Assembly: GCA_002529455.1 (NCBI GenBank)
Contig: NYMS01000003.1
Coordinates: forward strand, 62,001-126,000
DNA length: 64,000 nucleotides
Origin: Glycomyces fuscus
GTDB lineage: Bacteria > Actinomycetota > Actinomycetes > Streptosporangiales > Streptosporangiaceae
Direction: 5' to 3'
Part shown: piece by piece, positions 1 to 8,672 of the stretch
How the letters are laid out: every line of letters begins with the position of its first letter
Position numbering within the stretch: the first letter of the stretch is position 1
Made by a program: the position numbers and the translations under genes
The notes under the pieces: generated by a model
The model's input: only the letters and a program-made list of their open reading frames with translations
The model's database searches: none
What the model was told of the DNA's origin: nothing

Positions 1-838
1 GAGCGAGAAGCCCGTCGCGCTCGACCACGACGCCGCCGCCGCGCTGCTGGCGGCGGCGCAGGCCTCCGGGCTGCGGGTCGCCTGCGCGCCGGACACGGTG
101 CTCGGGGCGGGGATGCAGACCGCCTTGCGCGCGATCGCCCGCGGCGACATCGGGGAACCGCTGACCGCGACCACGATGTTCCACGTCCCCGGCCCCGAGA
201 CGTGGCACCCGAGCCCGGACTTCCTCTTCGCCCACGGGGCGGGGCCGCTGTTCGACATGGGCCCGTACTACGTCACCACGCTCGTGCACGTCTTCGGCTC
301 CGCGACGCGGGTGCACGCCGTGGCCTCCACCGACCGCGGCACCCGCACGATCGCGACCGGGCCCCGGGCCGGCGAGGTGTTCGACGTGCAGGTCCCGACG
401 CACCACGCGGCGCTGATCGAGTTCGGCCGGGGCCGCTCCGCCCAGTCCACGTTCTCCTTCCAGCACGCGCTGCCCAGGGCGGGAATGGTGGAGGTCAACG
501 GCACCGAGGGCACGATCAGCCTCCCCGACCCGAACATGTTCGACGGGGACACCACCCTGTGGCGGCACGACCGGGCCGAGCCGGTCACCATCCCCGCCGA
601 GGGGCCCGCCTACGGGCGCGGGGCCGGGGTCGTCGACCTGGTCCGCGCGATCCGCGCCGGCGGGACCGAACGCGCCTCCGGGGCCGTGGCGTCGCACGTG
701 CTGGACGTGCTGCTCGGCATCCGCGACGCCGCGGCCGGCGGCCTGCCGGTGGACATCACCTCCACCGTCGCGCCGGTCGCCCCGCTGCCGGAGGGGTGGG
801 ACCCGGCCAGCCCGACCCTGCGTGCGGCGGGCGTCTGA
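1..838 (+). CDS. Gfo/Idh/MocA family oxidoreductase, 5'-partial
   Basis: The open frame runs in from the left edge; the frame begins at base 2 and 278 residues are visible. The first residues read SEKPVALDHDAAAALL, the EKP element that follows the NAD(P)-binding Rossmann half in Gfo/Idh/MocA dehydrogenases, so the nucleotide-binding domain is mostly outside the window and what remains is the C-terminal substrate-binding alpha/beta domain. A downstream GTG at 98 is in frame but would remove the EKP segment, so it is not the start. Family members oxidise or epimerise sugars, inositols and related polyols; the substrate cannot be read here. It ends at a strong hairpin (848-886) that separates it from a convergent TetR gene. 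Confidence 0.85.
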   Translation, partial: SEKPVALDHDAAAALLAAAQASGLRVACAPDTVLGAGMQTALRAIARGDIGEPLTATTMFHVPGPETWHPSPDFLFAHGAGPLFDMGPYYVTTLVHVFGSATRVHAVASTDRGTRTIATGPRAGEVFDVQVPTHHAALIEFGRGRSAQSTFSFQHALPRAGMVEVNGTEGTISLPDPNMFDGDTTLWRHDRAEPVTIPAEGPAYGRGAGVVDLVRAIRAGGTERASGAVASHVLDVLLGIRDAAAGGLPVDITSTVAPVAPLPEGWDPASPTLRAAGV

Positions 839-847
839 CACGGAGGT

Positions 848-886
848 CTCGGGCGCCGTCGCCGTGGGCGGGCGACGGCGCCCGAG
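848..886. terminator. Bidirectional hairpin between convergent genes
   Basis: A perfect 16-bp stem (848-863 with 871-886) with a 7-base loop lies between the stop of the oxidoreductase gene and the stop of the convergent TetR gene, so it can end transcription from both sides. There is no T tract, as is usual at this GC content. Confidence 0.75.
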
Positions 887-892
887 GCGCGT

Positions 893-1588
893 TCACGGAG
901 TCGGGGCCGACGGGCCTCCCCCGGCCCCGTCGGCCCCGGTCCCGACACCCTCTCCCCCGCTGCCCCTGGCCGTGCCGCCCTCTCCCCCGCCGGGCAGCAG
1001 CCGTTCCAGAACCTGGAGGGAGCGGTAGACGTCCACCTCCCGCGGGTCGAGCAGCCACTGCAACTGCAACCCGTCGGACGCGGCGATCACGAGGGCCGCC
1101 GCGTCGTCGGGGTCGATGTCGGCCGCGATCGCCCCGGAGCGCTGGCCGGCCCGGATCCGCTCGGCGAGGTCGGCGCGCAGCCCCCGGAACCGCGCCCGGA
1201 CGAACTCCCGCGTCACGGGGTGCCTCTGTTCCTGGAGGGCGTCCGTGGTCAGCGTCGCGTACAGCTCGACCAGGCCCGGGATCGACCGGTTGCGCTCGGC
1301 GCTCCTCTCCATCACCGCGACCGCCGAGACCTCCTCCGGCTCCGACCGCTCGCATCCGGCCGCCTCGTGCTCCCGGTAGACCTCCACCAGGAGCTCGTCG
1401 CGAGTGGCGAAGTAATAGCGCAGGGCGGCGTGGGACACCCCGATGGCCTCGCCGATCGCCCTCAGCGACGCGCCCACGCCGCGCTCGGCGAACACCTCGA
1501 TCGCGCGCGACAGGATCTGGGACCGCCGTTTCTCGGCCTTCCGGTACGTCCGGCCGGAAGCACCCGCATCACCCGCACCACCGTTCAC
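893..1588 (-). CDS. TetR family transcriptional regulator
   Basis: A 231-residue protein with an N-terminal TetR helix-turn-helix: RSQILSRAIEVFAERG, then SLRAIGEAIGVSHAALRYYF, the typical recognition helix ending in xYYF, at residues 25-70. The C-terminal half is a helical ligand or dimer domain with no obvious ligand. The GTG at 1588 is chosen because AAGGAGG ends 5 bases upstream of it; the in-frame GTG just before it (1591) is too close to the same ribosome binding site, and the longer frame beyond is low-complexity. The C-terminal 25 residues are Gly/Pro-rich. The target is unknown; the gene stands alone and converges on the sugar oxidoreductase. Confidence 0.85.
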   Translation of the reverse strand: MNGGAGDAGASGRTYRKAEKRRSQILSRAIEVFAERGVGASLRAIGEAIGVSHAALRYYFATRDELLVEVYREHEAAGCERSEPEEVSAVAVMERSAERNRSIPGLVELYATLTTDALQEQRHPVTREFVRARFRGLRADLAERIRAGQRSGAIAADIDPDDAAALVIAASDGLQLQWLLDPREVDVYRSLQVLERLLPGGGEGGTARGSGGEGVGTGADGAGGGPSAPTP

Positions 1589-1745
1589 CACGCCCTCCTT
1601 CGACCCGGACCGCACGGTCGGCCGCCGCTGACGCGCGGCGGGACCGGTACGGTTCTCTCTCTCGTGGACGCCTACCAGTGTGTCGGCATCGGCGGCGCGG
1701 CCCGTCCGTGCTCGGGCCCGGTGGCCGCTCGGGATCACCGCCGGT

Positions 1746-2219
1746 TCACGGGAGAGCGGAAGCCAGGCCCAGGATCAACAGCGGGGGCGCGATCAGCGCT
1801 ACGACGCGGACGACGGCTCCCGCGGCGGAGGAGAAGGTGACCGCCAGGCAGGCCCGGTGGACGAGGTAGCCGAACAGGCCGATGAACAGGGAGGTGGCGA
1901 TGACGAAGGCGTCGGGGCCCTCGGTGACCATGAGGGACGCGGGAAGGAAGGCGTAGAGCAGGGCCACGGCCGCCGAGGGAGCAGCCTTCGTGGCTCGGAG
2001 CGTGGGAGCCCTGCGCCCCGCGCGCCTGCGCTCCAGGAGGAAGGCGATCAGGCCGGGAAGCGTGGTGACCGTGAGAAGGACGGCATAAGCCGCCGTGAAC
2101 ACGGTGAGGAGAGACCCGGAGGTGACGCCGTCCGCGATCGAGAAGGGCATCAGGAGGATCAGGAAGGCGTGGATCCCGCCGCCGGAGGCGGTTCTGAGAG
2201 CCGCTTCGAGGGCGCTCAC
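1746..2219 (-). CDS. Small integral membrane protein, function unknown
   Basis: A 157-residue hydrophobic protein with about four predicted membrane helices (for example HAFLILLMPFSI, LTVFTAAYAVLLTVTTLPGL, VALLYAFLPASLMV and a C-terminal VALIAPPLLILGLA). I do not recognise a named family. The GTG start at 2219 is preceded by GGGGGGAAGG at good spacing; the frame stays open for 80 more codons upstream, but that part is Arg/Pro-rich noise. It lies upstream of and on the same strand as the TetR gene, with 157 bases between them. Confidence 0.6.
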   Translation of the reverse strand: MSALEAALRTASGGGIHAFLILLMPFSIADGVTSGSLLTVFTAAYAVLLTVTTLPGLIAFLLERRRAGRRAPTLRATKAAPSAAVALLYAFLPASLMVTEGPDAFVIATSLFIGLFGYLVHRACLAVTFSSAAGAVVRVVALIAPPLLILGLASALP

Positions 2220-2503
2220 CGCGCCCTTCCCCCCTGGTCGCGGAGCGGAGGGCCCCCCGCGCGTGCGGGACCGCGCACTCCCCTTCGCTCCGGAGGCGGT
2301 GGCGCGCCGCCGGGGGCGCACGGCAGCGGGTTCGCGTTCTCGGAAGGGTCGGACCACAAGACCATACGGACACCCAACCACGACGGAAGCCACCGCCGTC
2401 TCCGGCCCCCGGCGGCGGCCCTCCCGAGGGACCGGGGCGCCGTGGCAGGGTGGAACCACATGCCGGGCACACGGCCCGGCGATCCTCGGCGGTGAGGCGG
2501 GTG

Positions 2504-2896
2504 GTGCGGGTGAGAGGCTATGCGCGGCGCCTCGCGGTCGCCCTGTCAGCGCTCCTCCTCGGCACCTCCTGCGCCGCCCCCTGGACGATGGTCAGCAACG
2601 AGGACCCGCACACGGGCACCGGGGAATCCCGATTCTCGGCCGTCACGGGAACGGTCCGCGACTCCTCCGGGCAACCGGTCGAGGGGGTGCGCATCCAGTG
2701 GTCCTCGAACGAGGATCCCGCCGTGGCCTCGCACGAGATGGGGGTGTCCACCGTGGCCGACGGAAGCTACCGGGTCTCCCTGCTCCCGGGGAGCTGGGAC
2801 CTCCACGGGGTGAGGGACGACGGTGCGCGGACCGGGACGGAGACCGTCGTCCTCGGTGAGGACGGCGCGACCGTCGACCTACGCTTCGCCCGGTAG
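2504..2896 (+). CDS. Putative lipoprotein with carboxypeptidase-regulatory-like fold
   Basis: A 130-residue exported protein. An N-terminal basic segment is followed by a hydrophobic stretch ending in LLLGTSC, a lipobox, so it is probably lipidated at that Cys. The remainder (SAVTGTVRDSSGQPVEGVRIQW, then TVADGSYRVSLLPGSW) matches the pattern of carboxypeptidase-regulatory-like or Cna-B-type beta sandwiches. GTG 2504 is preferred because GAGG lies 6 bases upstream; GTG 2492, 2501 and 2510 are alternatives, and an ATG at 2450 gives an implausible long leader. Function is unknown, perhaps structural or sensory at the cell surface. Confidence 0.6.
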   Translation: MRVRGYARRLAVALSALLLGTSCAAPWTMVSNEDPHTGTGESRFSAVTGTVRDSSGQPVEGVRIQWSSNEDPAVASHEMGVSTVADGSYRVSLLPGSWDLHGVRDDGARTGTETVVLGEDGATVDLRFAR

Positions 2897-2955
2897 TCGG
2901 GCTCTGTGCCGGCACCCGCGGACAAACCCCGGCGCGTGGCGCGGAACAGCTCCGG

Positions 2956-3768
2956 TCAGAAGCCCTCGACGCGGGCGAGGAAGCGCAGCAGCCCCGCGTT
3001 GAAGGCGCCCGGGCGCTCCATGTTCACGGCGTGCCCGGCCTCGCGCACCACGGCCGCGCCGGCGCGCGGGTTGGGCCCGGCGGCGGCCGCGGCGTGCTCG
3101 GCGGGCCACAGCTCGCTCTCGGCCCCGGCCACGAACAGGGCGGACACGTCGAGCCCGGCGACCGCCTCCCGCCAGTCGCGCCCGGCGTGGTCGTTCAGCA
3201 GCTCCAGTTCCGCCGGGGTGAGCGCGGGGTCGGTGCCGCGCATCGCGCGCAGCGTCCTGAACAGCCGTACGCCGCGCCGCCACAGGGGCGTGCCGTGCCC
3301 GGTGTCGGGGATGCCTTCGGCGAAGTAGGTGTCGGCGTTGCCCTCGTCGTAGCCGTAGAAGCCGTACGGCCAGTCCTCGGTGTTGAGCATCTTCGGCGTC
3401 TGGTCCACCGAGACCGCGCCCGCCAGGCGGCCGGTGCCGTGCCGGGAGGTGTACGCCCAGACGGTGCTGGCGCCCATGGAGCCGCCGACGAGCACGGCGC
3501 CCTCCAGGTCCCGGTGCTCCAGGAGGGCGTGGACGCAGTCGCCGCGCCGGTCCATGGTCATGCCCGGGGGCAGCGGCCCCGCTGCGCCGTGTCCGGGCAG
3601 GTCCACGGCGAACACCCGGTACCCGGCGTCCGTGAGCGCGGGGACCTGGTGGCACCAGGAGGTCGCGGGGGCCTTGAACCCGGCCAGGAGCACGACCGGG
3701 CGCCCCCGGGGGTCGCCGTGTTCGGTGTACTCGGTCCGAAGCCCGTCGTCCGTGGTGATCACCGTCAT
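2956..3768 (-). CDS. Alpha/beta hydrolase
   Basis: A 270-residue alpha/beta-hydrolase-fold protein. The oxyanion-hole region is VVLLAGFKAPATSW near residue 25, the nucleophile elbow is GGSMGAS (Ser near residue 100), the acid is expected around AGAESELWP, and the catalytic His lies in REAGHAVNMERPG near the C-terminus, like many small esterases and haloperoxidase-like hydrolases. ATG 3768 follows GGGAGG with 5 bases spacing; an ATG 11 codons upstream lacks such a site. It lies about 160 bases downstream of the LacI gene on the same strand, but may be independent. The substrate is unknown. Confidence 0.85.
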   Translation of the reverse strand: MTVITTDDGLRTEYTEHGDPRGRPVVLLAGFKAPATSWCHQVPALTDAGYRVFAVDLPGHGAAGPLPPGMTMDRRGDCVHALLEHRDLEGAVLVGGSMGASTVWAYTSRHGTGRLAGAVSVDQTPKMLNTEDWPYGFYGYDEGNADTYFAEGIPDTGHGTPLWRRGVRLFRTLRAMRGTDPALTPAELELLNDHAGRDWREAVAGLDVSALFVAGAESELWPAEHAAAAAGPNPRAGAAVVREAGHAVNMERPGAFNAGLLRFLARVEGF

Positions 3769-3930
3769 CGCTCCCTCCCGAATCCGGGGCCATCCTCGCA
3801 CACACCCGGTGGAAACGGCCCCCAGGGGCGGACGTCCCGGCAGGCCACCGCGGGCGCGGCCCCACGTCCCGTCCGGGCCCCCGCCCGGCGGCCGGGGCGC
3901 GAACGGCCCCGAACGTCCTCGGCCGCCCCT

Positions 3931-4980
3931 TCAGGAGCCGGAGGGCGGGGCGCTGCTGCGCCTGACCACGAGGTCGGTGGCCAGGTCCAGGCGCAGGTTG
4001 GCGGGGGTGCCGCCGCGCGCCAGGGTGAGCGCCATCCGGGTCGCCTCCTCGGCCATCTCGGTGAGCGGCTGGCGCACGGTGGTCAGCGGCGGCCCCATCC
4101 AGCGGGCCACCGGAAGGTCGTCGTAGCCGACCACGCTCAGGTCCTCGGGGATGCGCACGCCCAGCTCCCGCGCGGCCTCGTACAGGCCCATGGCCTGGAG
4201 GTCGTTGCCCGCGAAGACGGCCGTGGGCGGGTCGTCCAGCCGGAGCAGCTCCCGGCCCCGGTCGCGCCCGCTCTCGACGTGGAAGTCTCCGTAGCGGATG
4301 AGCGCGGGGTCGGCCGCCAGGCCGGCGGAGTCCAGCGCGGAGGCGTAGCCGTCGATGCGGGCCTTGCTGCACAGCACGTGCCGGGGTCCGCCGATGACGC
4401 CGATGCGCCGGTGGCCGAGCTCGATGAGGTGGCGGGTGGCGACCAGGCCGCCGTTCCAGTTGGCCGAGCCCACCGAGGGCATGTCCGGTCCCGGGTCGCC
4501 CGCGGGGTCGACCACGACGAAGGGGATGCCGCGCGCGGTCAGGCGGGTGCGCTGTTCGGGCGCCAGGTCGGAGAAGACCAGGATCACGGCGGTGGACTGG
4601 CGGGCGAGCACGGCGTCGACCCAGTCGTCACGCGGGGTCTGGGCGCCCCCGGACTCGGTCAGCACGACGCTGAGGCCCTCCGAGCGCGCGACGCTCTCCA
4701 CGCCTCGGATGACCTCGACCGCCCAGGCGCTGTCGAGTTCGTGGAAGACCAGGTCGACCATGGAGGAACGGCCTCCGCCCGGGCCCCGGCGCCGCCGGTA
4801 GCCGTGGCGGCGGATCAGCTCCTCCACGCGTGCACGGGTCTCGCTGGCCACGTCGGCGCGTCCGTTCAGCACCTTCGAGACCGTCGGCACCGAGACGCCT
4901 GCGGCTTCCGCAATTTTCGAGATGGTGACCGGCTCCGAAAGGGTGTTCCGGGCGGAGTCGGGGGTCGGGTCTGCGCTCAC
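3931..4980 (-). CDS. LacI family transcriptional regulator
   Basis: A 349-residue LacI/GalR repressor. The DNA-binding domain reads VTISKIAEAAGVSVPTVSKV and then LNGRADVA at residues 17-45, followed by a periplasmic-binding-protein-like effector domain (residues ~75-340) with SAxWNGG, IGVIGG and FAGNDLQAMG segments. GTG 4980 is chosen because the preceding in-frame codon is GTC and the upstream frame is non-coding in character. The gene is divergent from a sugar ABC importer whose promoter carries palindromic operator-like sequence, so it very probably represses that operon and releases DNA when the imported sugar or a derivative is present. Confidence 0.9.
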   Translation of the reverse strand: MSADPTPDSARNTLSEPVTISKIAEAAGVSVPTVSKVLNGRADVASETRARVEELIRRHGYRRRRGPGGGRSSMVDLVFHELDSAWAVEVIRGVESVARSEGLSVVLTESGGAQTPRDDWVDAVLARQSTAVILVFSDLAPEQRTRLTARGIPFVVVDPAGDPGPDMPSVGSANWNGGLVATRHLIELGHRRIGVIGGPRHVLCSKARIDGYASALDSAGLAADPALIRYGDFHVESGRDRGRELLRLDDPPTAVFAGNDLQAMGLYEAARELGVRIPEDLSVVGYDDLPVARWMGPPLTTVRQPLTEMAEEATRMALTLARGGTPANLRLDLATDLVVRRSSAPPSGS

Positions 4981-5047
4981 GACGCCTGATCCTACGCGGT
5001 CATGGCAACTGCGTGCGGCTCCGGGTGACCCAGCTCTCATCCTCCTA

Positions 5048-5115
5048 TTGACGCTCGGGGTGACGCCGCGTACATTCGGGCGCAAATATTTCGAAATACT
5101 TACCGATAGTTTCGG
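5048..5115 (+). promoter_or_regulatory. Promoter and LacI-type operators of the sugar ABC operon
   Basis: TTGACG (5048-5053), a 17-base spacer and TACATT (5071-5076) form a good vegetative promoter. Just downstream, where transcription would begin, is the perfect 12-bp palindrome TATTTCGAAATA (5087-5098), followed by the imperfect palindrome CCGATAGTTTCGG region (5104-5115). The geometry (operator over +1, divergent LacI gene) is that of repression by the adjacent regulator. The CGAA/TTCG cores resemble sites reported for beta-xylosidase operon repressors in Streptomyces; that resemblance is from memory. Confidence 0.65.
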
Positions 5116-5128
5116 AAGAGGAGTGGCC

Positions 5129-6403
5129 ATGAGAACCCCCCGCCTGGGCTCCGCCGCCGGAGCGACGGCGCTCTGCCTGCTCGCCGTCACCGCCTGCTCC
5201 GGTGGCGGCGGCGGAGACGACCGCATGCACGTGTGGATGTACCAGGACACCCTGGTCGTGGTGCAGGAGGGCGCCGTCGACAGGTTCAACGAGGCCTCCG
5301 AGACCGAGGCCGTCATCGACGAGGTCCCCGGCGACAGCTACGAGGAGCGCCTGCGCACCGCGATGGGCTCCAGCGAGCAGCCGGACGTGTTCTTCAACTG
5401 GGGCGGCGGCAGCATCGAGCCCTACGTCGAGCAGGACATGCTCGTCCCCCTGGACGACATGCTGGCCGAGAACCCCGGGTTCGCCGACTCCTTCATCCCC
5501 TCCATCCTGGAGGCGGGCCAGGTCGACGGGGTGCAGTACGGCATCCCCCTGCGCGGCACCCAGCCGGTCATCCTCTTCTACAACGAGACGGTGTTCGAGG
5601 AGGCCGGCGCGCAGCCCCCCGAGACCTGGGAGGACATCCTGGACCTGGTCGACACCTTCACCGAGGAGGGCGTCACCCCCTTCGCCCTGGCCGGGGCCGA
5701 CCCCTGGACCGAGCAGATGTGGCTCCAGTACCTCGTGGACCGCATCGGCGGACCGGAGGTGTTCGCGCGCATCGTGGAGGGCGACCCCGAGGGCTGGCGC
5801 GACCCCGCCGTCCTGGAGGCCGCGCAGATGGTCCGGGAACTGGTGGACCGGGGCGCGTTCGGCGACTCCTACGCCTCGGTGAGCTACACCGAGGGCGCGG
5901 CCTCCACCCTGCTGTCCGAGGGCCGGGCCGCCATGCACCTGATGGGCTCGTGGGAGTACTCCACCATCCTGGACCAGGACTCCGAGTTCGCGCGGAACGA
6001 CCTGGGATACGTGGCCTTCCCCCCGATCGAGGGCGGGGAGGGCGACCCCGCCAACGTGGTCGGCAACCCGACCAACTACTTCTCGGTCTCCGCCGAGACC
6101 GAGTACATGGACCAGGCGCTGGAGTTCCTGACGTACGTGTCGGAGGAGGAGTACGTGGCCGACATGGTGGAGAACGGCGAGGTGCCCACCACCACCAACG
6201 CCGAGGAGGTCGTCGCCGACAGCCCCAGCCCGGACTTCGCCACCTTCCAGTACGAGATGGTGCGCGACGCGCCGCACTTCCAGCTCTCCTGGGACCAGGC
6301 GCTGCCCCCGGAGGTGGCCACCCCGATGGTCACCGAGATCGAGTCGCTGTTCAACGGTGAGAGCACCCCCGAGCAGTTCGTCGACGCGCTGGCGGCCCTG
6401 TGA
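5129..6403 (+). CDS. Sugar ABC transporter substrate-binding lipoprotein
   Basis: A 424-residue family 1 extracellular solute-binding protein. The signal peptide ends in LLAVTACSGGGGG, so Cys ~24 is the lipidation site. The mature part has the usual two-lobe features, for example PDVFFNWGGGSIEPYV, YGIPLRGTQPVILFYNE and GRAAMHLMGSWEY, as in CUT1 binding proteins for oligosaccharides. ATG 5129 follows GAAGAGGAG. It is the first gene of a three-gene operon whose stop overlaps the start of the first permease. The sugar cannot be named; no glycosidase is adjacent. Confidence 0.92.
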   Translation: MRTPRLGSAAGATALCLLAVTACSGGGGGDDRMHVWMYQDTLVVVQEGAVDRFNEASETEAVIDEVPGDSYEERLRTAMGSSEQPDVFFNWGGGSIEPYVEQDMLVPLDDMLAENPGFADSFIPSILEAGQVDGVQYGIPLRGTQPVILFYNETVFEEAGAQPPETWEDILDLVDTFTEEGVTPFALAGADPWTEQMWLQYLVDRIGGPEVFARIVEGDPEGWRDPAVLEAAQMVRELVDRGAFGDSYASVSYTEGAASTLLSEGRAAMHLMGSWEYSTILDQDSEFARNDLGYVAFPPIEGGEGDPANVVGNPTNYFSVSAETEYMDQALEFLTYVSEEEYVADMVENGEVPTTTNAEEVVADSPSPDFATFQYEMVRDAPHFQLSWDQALPPEVATPMVTEIESLFNGESTPEQFVDALAAL

Positions 6404-7425
6404 CCGGCCGCGCCGGCGGTCCGGCGTCCGGTGGCACCATGACCGGCGCCCCGGGAGGCGCAGAGGGCGCCGGGGCGGGCGGCCCCGCCCCCCGGGGCCC
6501 CCGGTCCGGCCTCCCGCGCGGCGGTTCCGCCGCGCGGGGCGCCGCCCCCCGCACGGGGCGGCCCGGCCCGGTGTGGGCGGTGCCCGGGCTGCTGTACTTC
6601 GGGCTCTTCGCCGCCCTGCCGATGGTGCTGGTGGCCTACCTTTCCCTGACCTCCTGGGGCGGGCTGGGCTCGCCCCGCTTCATCGGCCTGGAGAACTGGT
6701 CGCGCCTGGTGGGCGACCCGAGGATGCACAACGCCGTGTGGCTGAGCGTGCTGCTGACCGCGCTGTCCTGGATCGTCCAGACCCCCGTCAGCCTGCTGCT
6801 GGGGGTCTGGGCCGCCGGCCACCAGCGCAACCGCGCGGTGCTCTCCGCGGTCTTCTTCCTGCCGCTGCTGCTGTCCTCCGCGGCGATCGCGCTGGTCTGG
6901 CGGGCCCTGCTGGACCCCAACTTCGGCCCGCTGGCCTGGCTGGGCCCGCGTCTGGGGCTGTCGTCGGTGGACGTGCTGGGCGGCCCCAACAGCGCGTTCC
7001 TGGTGATCGTGTTCGTCAGCGCCTGGCAGTTCATCCCGCTGCACATGCTGCTCTACCAGGGCGGCGCCCGGCAGATCCCGGCGACGCTGTACCAGGCCGC
7101 CGAGATCGACGGGGCGGGGCGGCTGCGGGCGTTCTGGCACATCACGCTGCCGCAGCTCAAGCACACCATCACCACGTCGTCGGTGCTGATGGTGGTGGGC
7201 GCGCTGACCTACTTCGACACCGTGCTCATCATGACCGGGGGCGGGCCCGGCACCAACACCACCGTCGTCCCGTACCTGATGTACCAGGCCGGTTTCCAGA
7301 GCTGGGAGCTGGGCTACGCCAGCGCCGTGGCGTTCACCCTGGTGGTGACGGCGACGCTGATCGCCCTGGTCCTCGTCCGCTTCACCGGCTTCGGCGACAT
7401 GCGCAGCACCCGGGAGGGCATGTGA
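6400..7425 (+). CDS. Sugar ABC transporter permease (MalF/UgpA type)
   Basis: A 341-residue membrane permease with about six helices after a Gly/Pro-rich cytoplasmic leader of some 45 residues. The ATPase-coupling loop (EAA motif) is YQAAEIDGAGRLRAFWHITLP near residue 230. The GTG start overlaps the stop of the binding-protein gene by 4 bases (GTGA). An ATG at 6439 inside the leader is an alternative start. It forms the membrane channel together with the next gene. The operon lacks an ATPase; actinomycete CUT1 importers often share one ATPase (MsiK type) encoded elsewhere. Confidence 0.9.
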   Translation: MTGRAGGPASGGTMTGAPGGAEGAGAGGPAPRGPRSGLPRGGSAARGAAPRTGRPGPVWAVPGLLYFGLFAALPMVLVAYLSLTSWGGLGSPRFIGLENWSRLVGDPRMHNAVWLSVLLTALSWIVQTPVSLLLGVWAAGHQRNRAVLSAVFFLPLLLSSAAIALVWRALLDPNFGPLAWLGPRLGLSSVDVLGGPNSAFLVIVFVSAWQFIPLHMLLYQGGARQIPATLYQAAEIDGAGRLRAFWHITLPQLKHTITTSSVLMVVGALTYFDTVLIMTGGGPGTNTTVVPYLMYQAGFQSWELGYASAVAFTLVVTATLIALVLVRFTGFGDMRSTREGM

Positions 7426-8321
7426 CCGTCCACCTGACCGAGAGGCCCGCCGCACGGCGGCTCCCGAACAGCGGCCGCCCCGCCCTCCTGCGGCGGCGGC
7501 CGGGCCGCCACCGCCCCAACCTCCTGGCCGGGCTGGGCGCCCTGGCGTGGCTGGCGGTCGTGGGGGTGCCGCTGTACGCGCTGCTCATCGCCACGGTGCA
7601 GCGCTCGGAGAACTACACCTCCGAGGGGCCGCTGGCCCCGCCCTCCGACCCGACCCTGGGCAACTACGTGACGGCGGTCGAGAACGGGGTGCTCGGCTTC
7701 GTGCTCAACACCGCGGTCGTCACCGTCGCGGTGGTGGCGATCGTGCTGGTGCTCGCCTCCATGACCGGGTTCGCCGTGGTGCGCTCGCGTACCCGGTGGA
7801 CCACGGGGGTGTTCCGGGTGTTCCTGCTGGGACTGGCGATCCCGTCCCAGGCGGTGATCGTCCCGGTGTACCTGATCATCATCGAACTGGGGCTGTACGA
7901 CACCCTGACCGCCATCGTGCTGCCCACGGCGGCGTTCGCGCTGCCGGTGTGCGTGCTGATCCTGGTGGGGTCCATGCGCGACATCTCCGAGGAGCTGTAC
8001 GAGGCCATGGCCCTGGACGGAGCGGGCCCGGTGCGCACCTTCCTCCAGCTGGTGGTGCCGATGTCGCGGTCGGGGCTGAGCACCATCGGCGTGTACGCCG
8101 CGCTCCAGGCCTGGAACGGGTTCCTGTTCCCGCTGATCCTCACCCAGTCGGCGGACAAGCGGCTGATCACCATGGGCCTGTTCGAGTTCCAGGGCGAGTA
8201 CCGCGTGGACGTGCCCGGCATGCTGGCCGCGGTGGTGCTGGCGACCGTACCGCTCTTCCTCGTGTACCTGTTCGCACGCCGTTCCCTGGTGCGCGGCATG
8301 ATGGGGGTCGGCGGAAAGTAG
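7422..8321 (+). CDS. Sugar ABC transporter permease (MalG/UgpE type)
   Basis: A 299-residue permease, second half of the channel. It has about six membrane helices and the EAA coupling loop YEAMALDGAGPVRTFLQLVVP near residue 200. Its GTG start overlaps the TGA of the preceding permease by 4 bases, indicating translational coupling. The final residues (RRSLVRGMMGVGGK) are typical of the end of MalG-type proteins. The operon closes with the hairpin at 8440-8469. Confidence 0.92.
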   Translation: MTVHLTERPAARRLPNSGRPALLRRRPGRHRPNLLAGLGALAWLAVVGVPLYALLIATVQRSENYTSEGPLAPPSDPTLGNYVTAVENGVLGFVLNTAVVTVAVVAIVLVLASMTGFAVVRSRTRWTTGVFRVFLLGLAIPSQAVIVPVYLIIIELGLYDTLTAIVLPTAAFALPVCVLILVGSMRDISEELYEAMALDGAGPVRTFLQLVVPMSRSGLSTIGVYAALQAWNGFLFPLILTQSADKRLITMGLFEFQGEYRVDVPGMLAAVVLATVPLFLVYLFARRSLVRGMMGVGGK

Positions 8322-8439
8322 CCCCGGGCCACTCCACTCCCGCCCGGCGGCCGCGGCCGCGCGAGGCCCCGCCGTCCCCTCCCCCACCCCGGTGCCCGTC
8401 CTCTGTCAGGGTCCGCCTGAGACGGGCCCCGGGCGTGCG

Positions 8440-8469
8440 CGGCCCCGGGCGCTCCCACGCCCGGGGCCG
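8440..8469 (+). terminator. Terminator hairpin after the ABC operon
   Basis: A perfect 12-bp stem (8440-8451 with 8458-8469) with a 6-base loop, 120 bases past the last permease gene. The rest of the 350-base gap up to the next gene holds GC-rich sequence without a convincing ORF and the palindromic region at 8620-8646. Confidence 0.6.
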
Positions 8470-8619
8470 TCCGCTTCTCCGAGGGGCCCCGGGTGCGCTG
8501 ACCGGCGGCGCCCGCCGAGGACCGCGCCCACCCCCCCTCCTCGATGCCTGCGACGCGGCTGCGGGGGTGGTGCTGACGCGTGCGGGGGCGAGCGGCGACC
8601 CGGTCCCGACCCGATTCCA

Positions 8620-8646
8620 GTACCGGTACAGTATGGCCGGTATAGT
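8620..8646 (+). promoter_or_regulatory. Palindromic promoter region before the methionine aminopeptidase gene
   Basis: GTACCGGTAC (8620-8629) is a perfect palindrome, and TACCGG (8621-8626) is repeated inverted as CCGGTA (8637-8642). TATAGT (8641-8646) is a plausible -10 element 27 bases before the ATG. Together they suggest an operator overlapping the promoter. No cognate regulator lies next to it. Confidence 0.35.
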
Positions 8647-8672
8647 TATTGGAAGCGCGAGAGGGGCGCCGC

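Noticed and set aside
2879..4372. Long open frames antisense to the alpha/beta hydrolase and LacI genes (and similar long antisense frames across the window)
   Set aside because: They arise from GC-rich third positions of the real genes, have Arg/Pro/Gly-rich compositions without domains, and lack ribosome sites.
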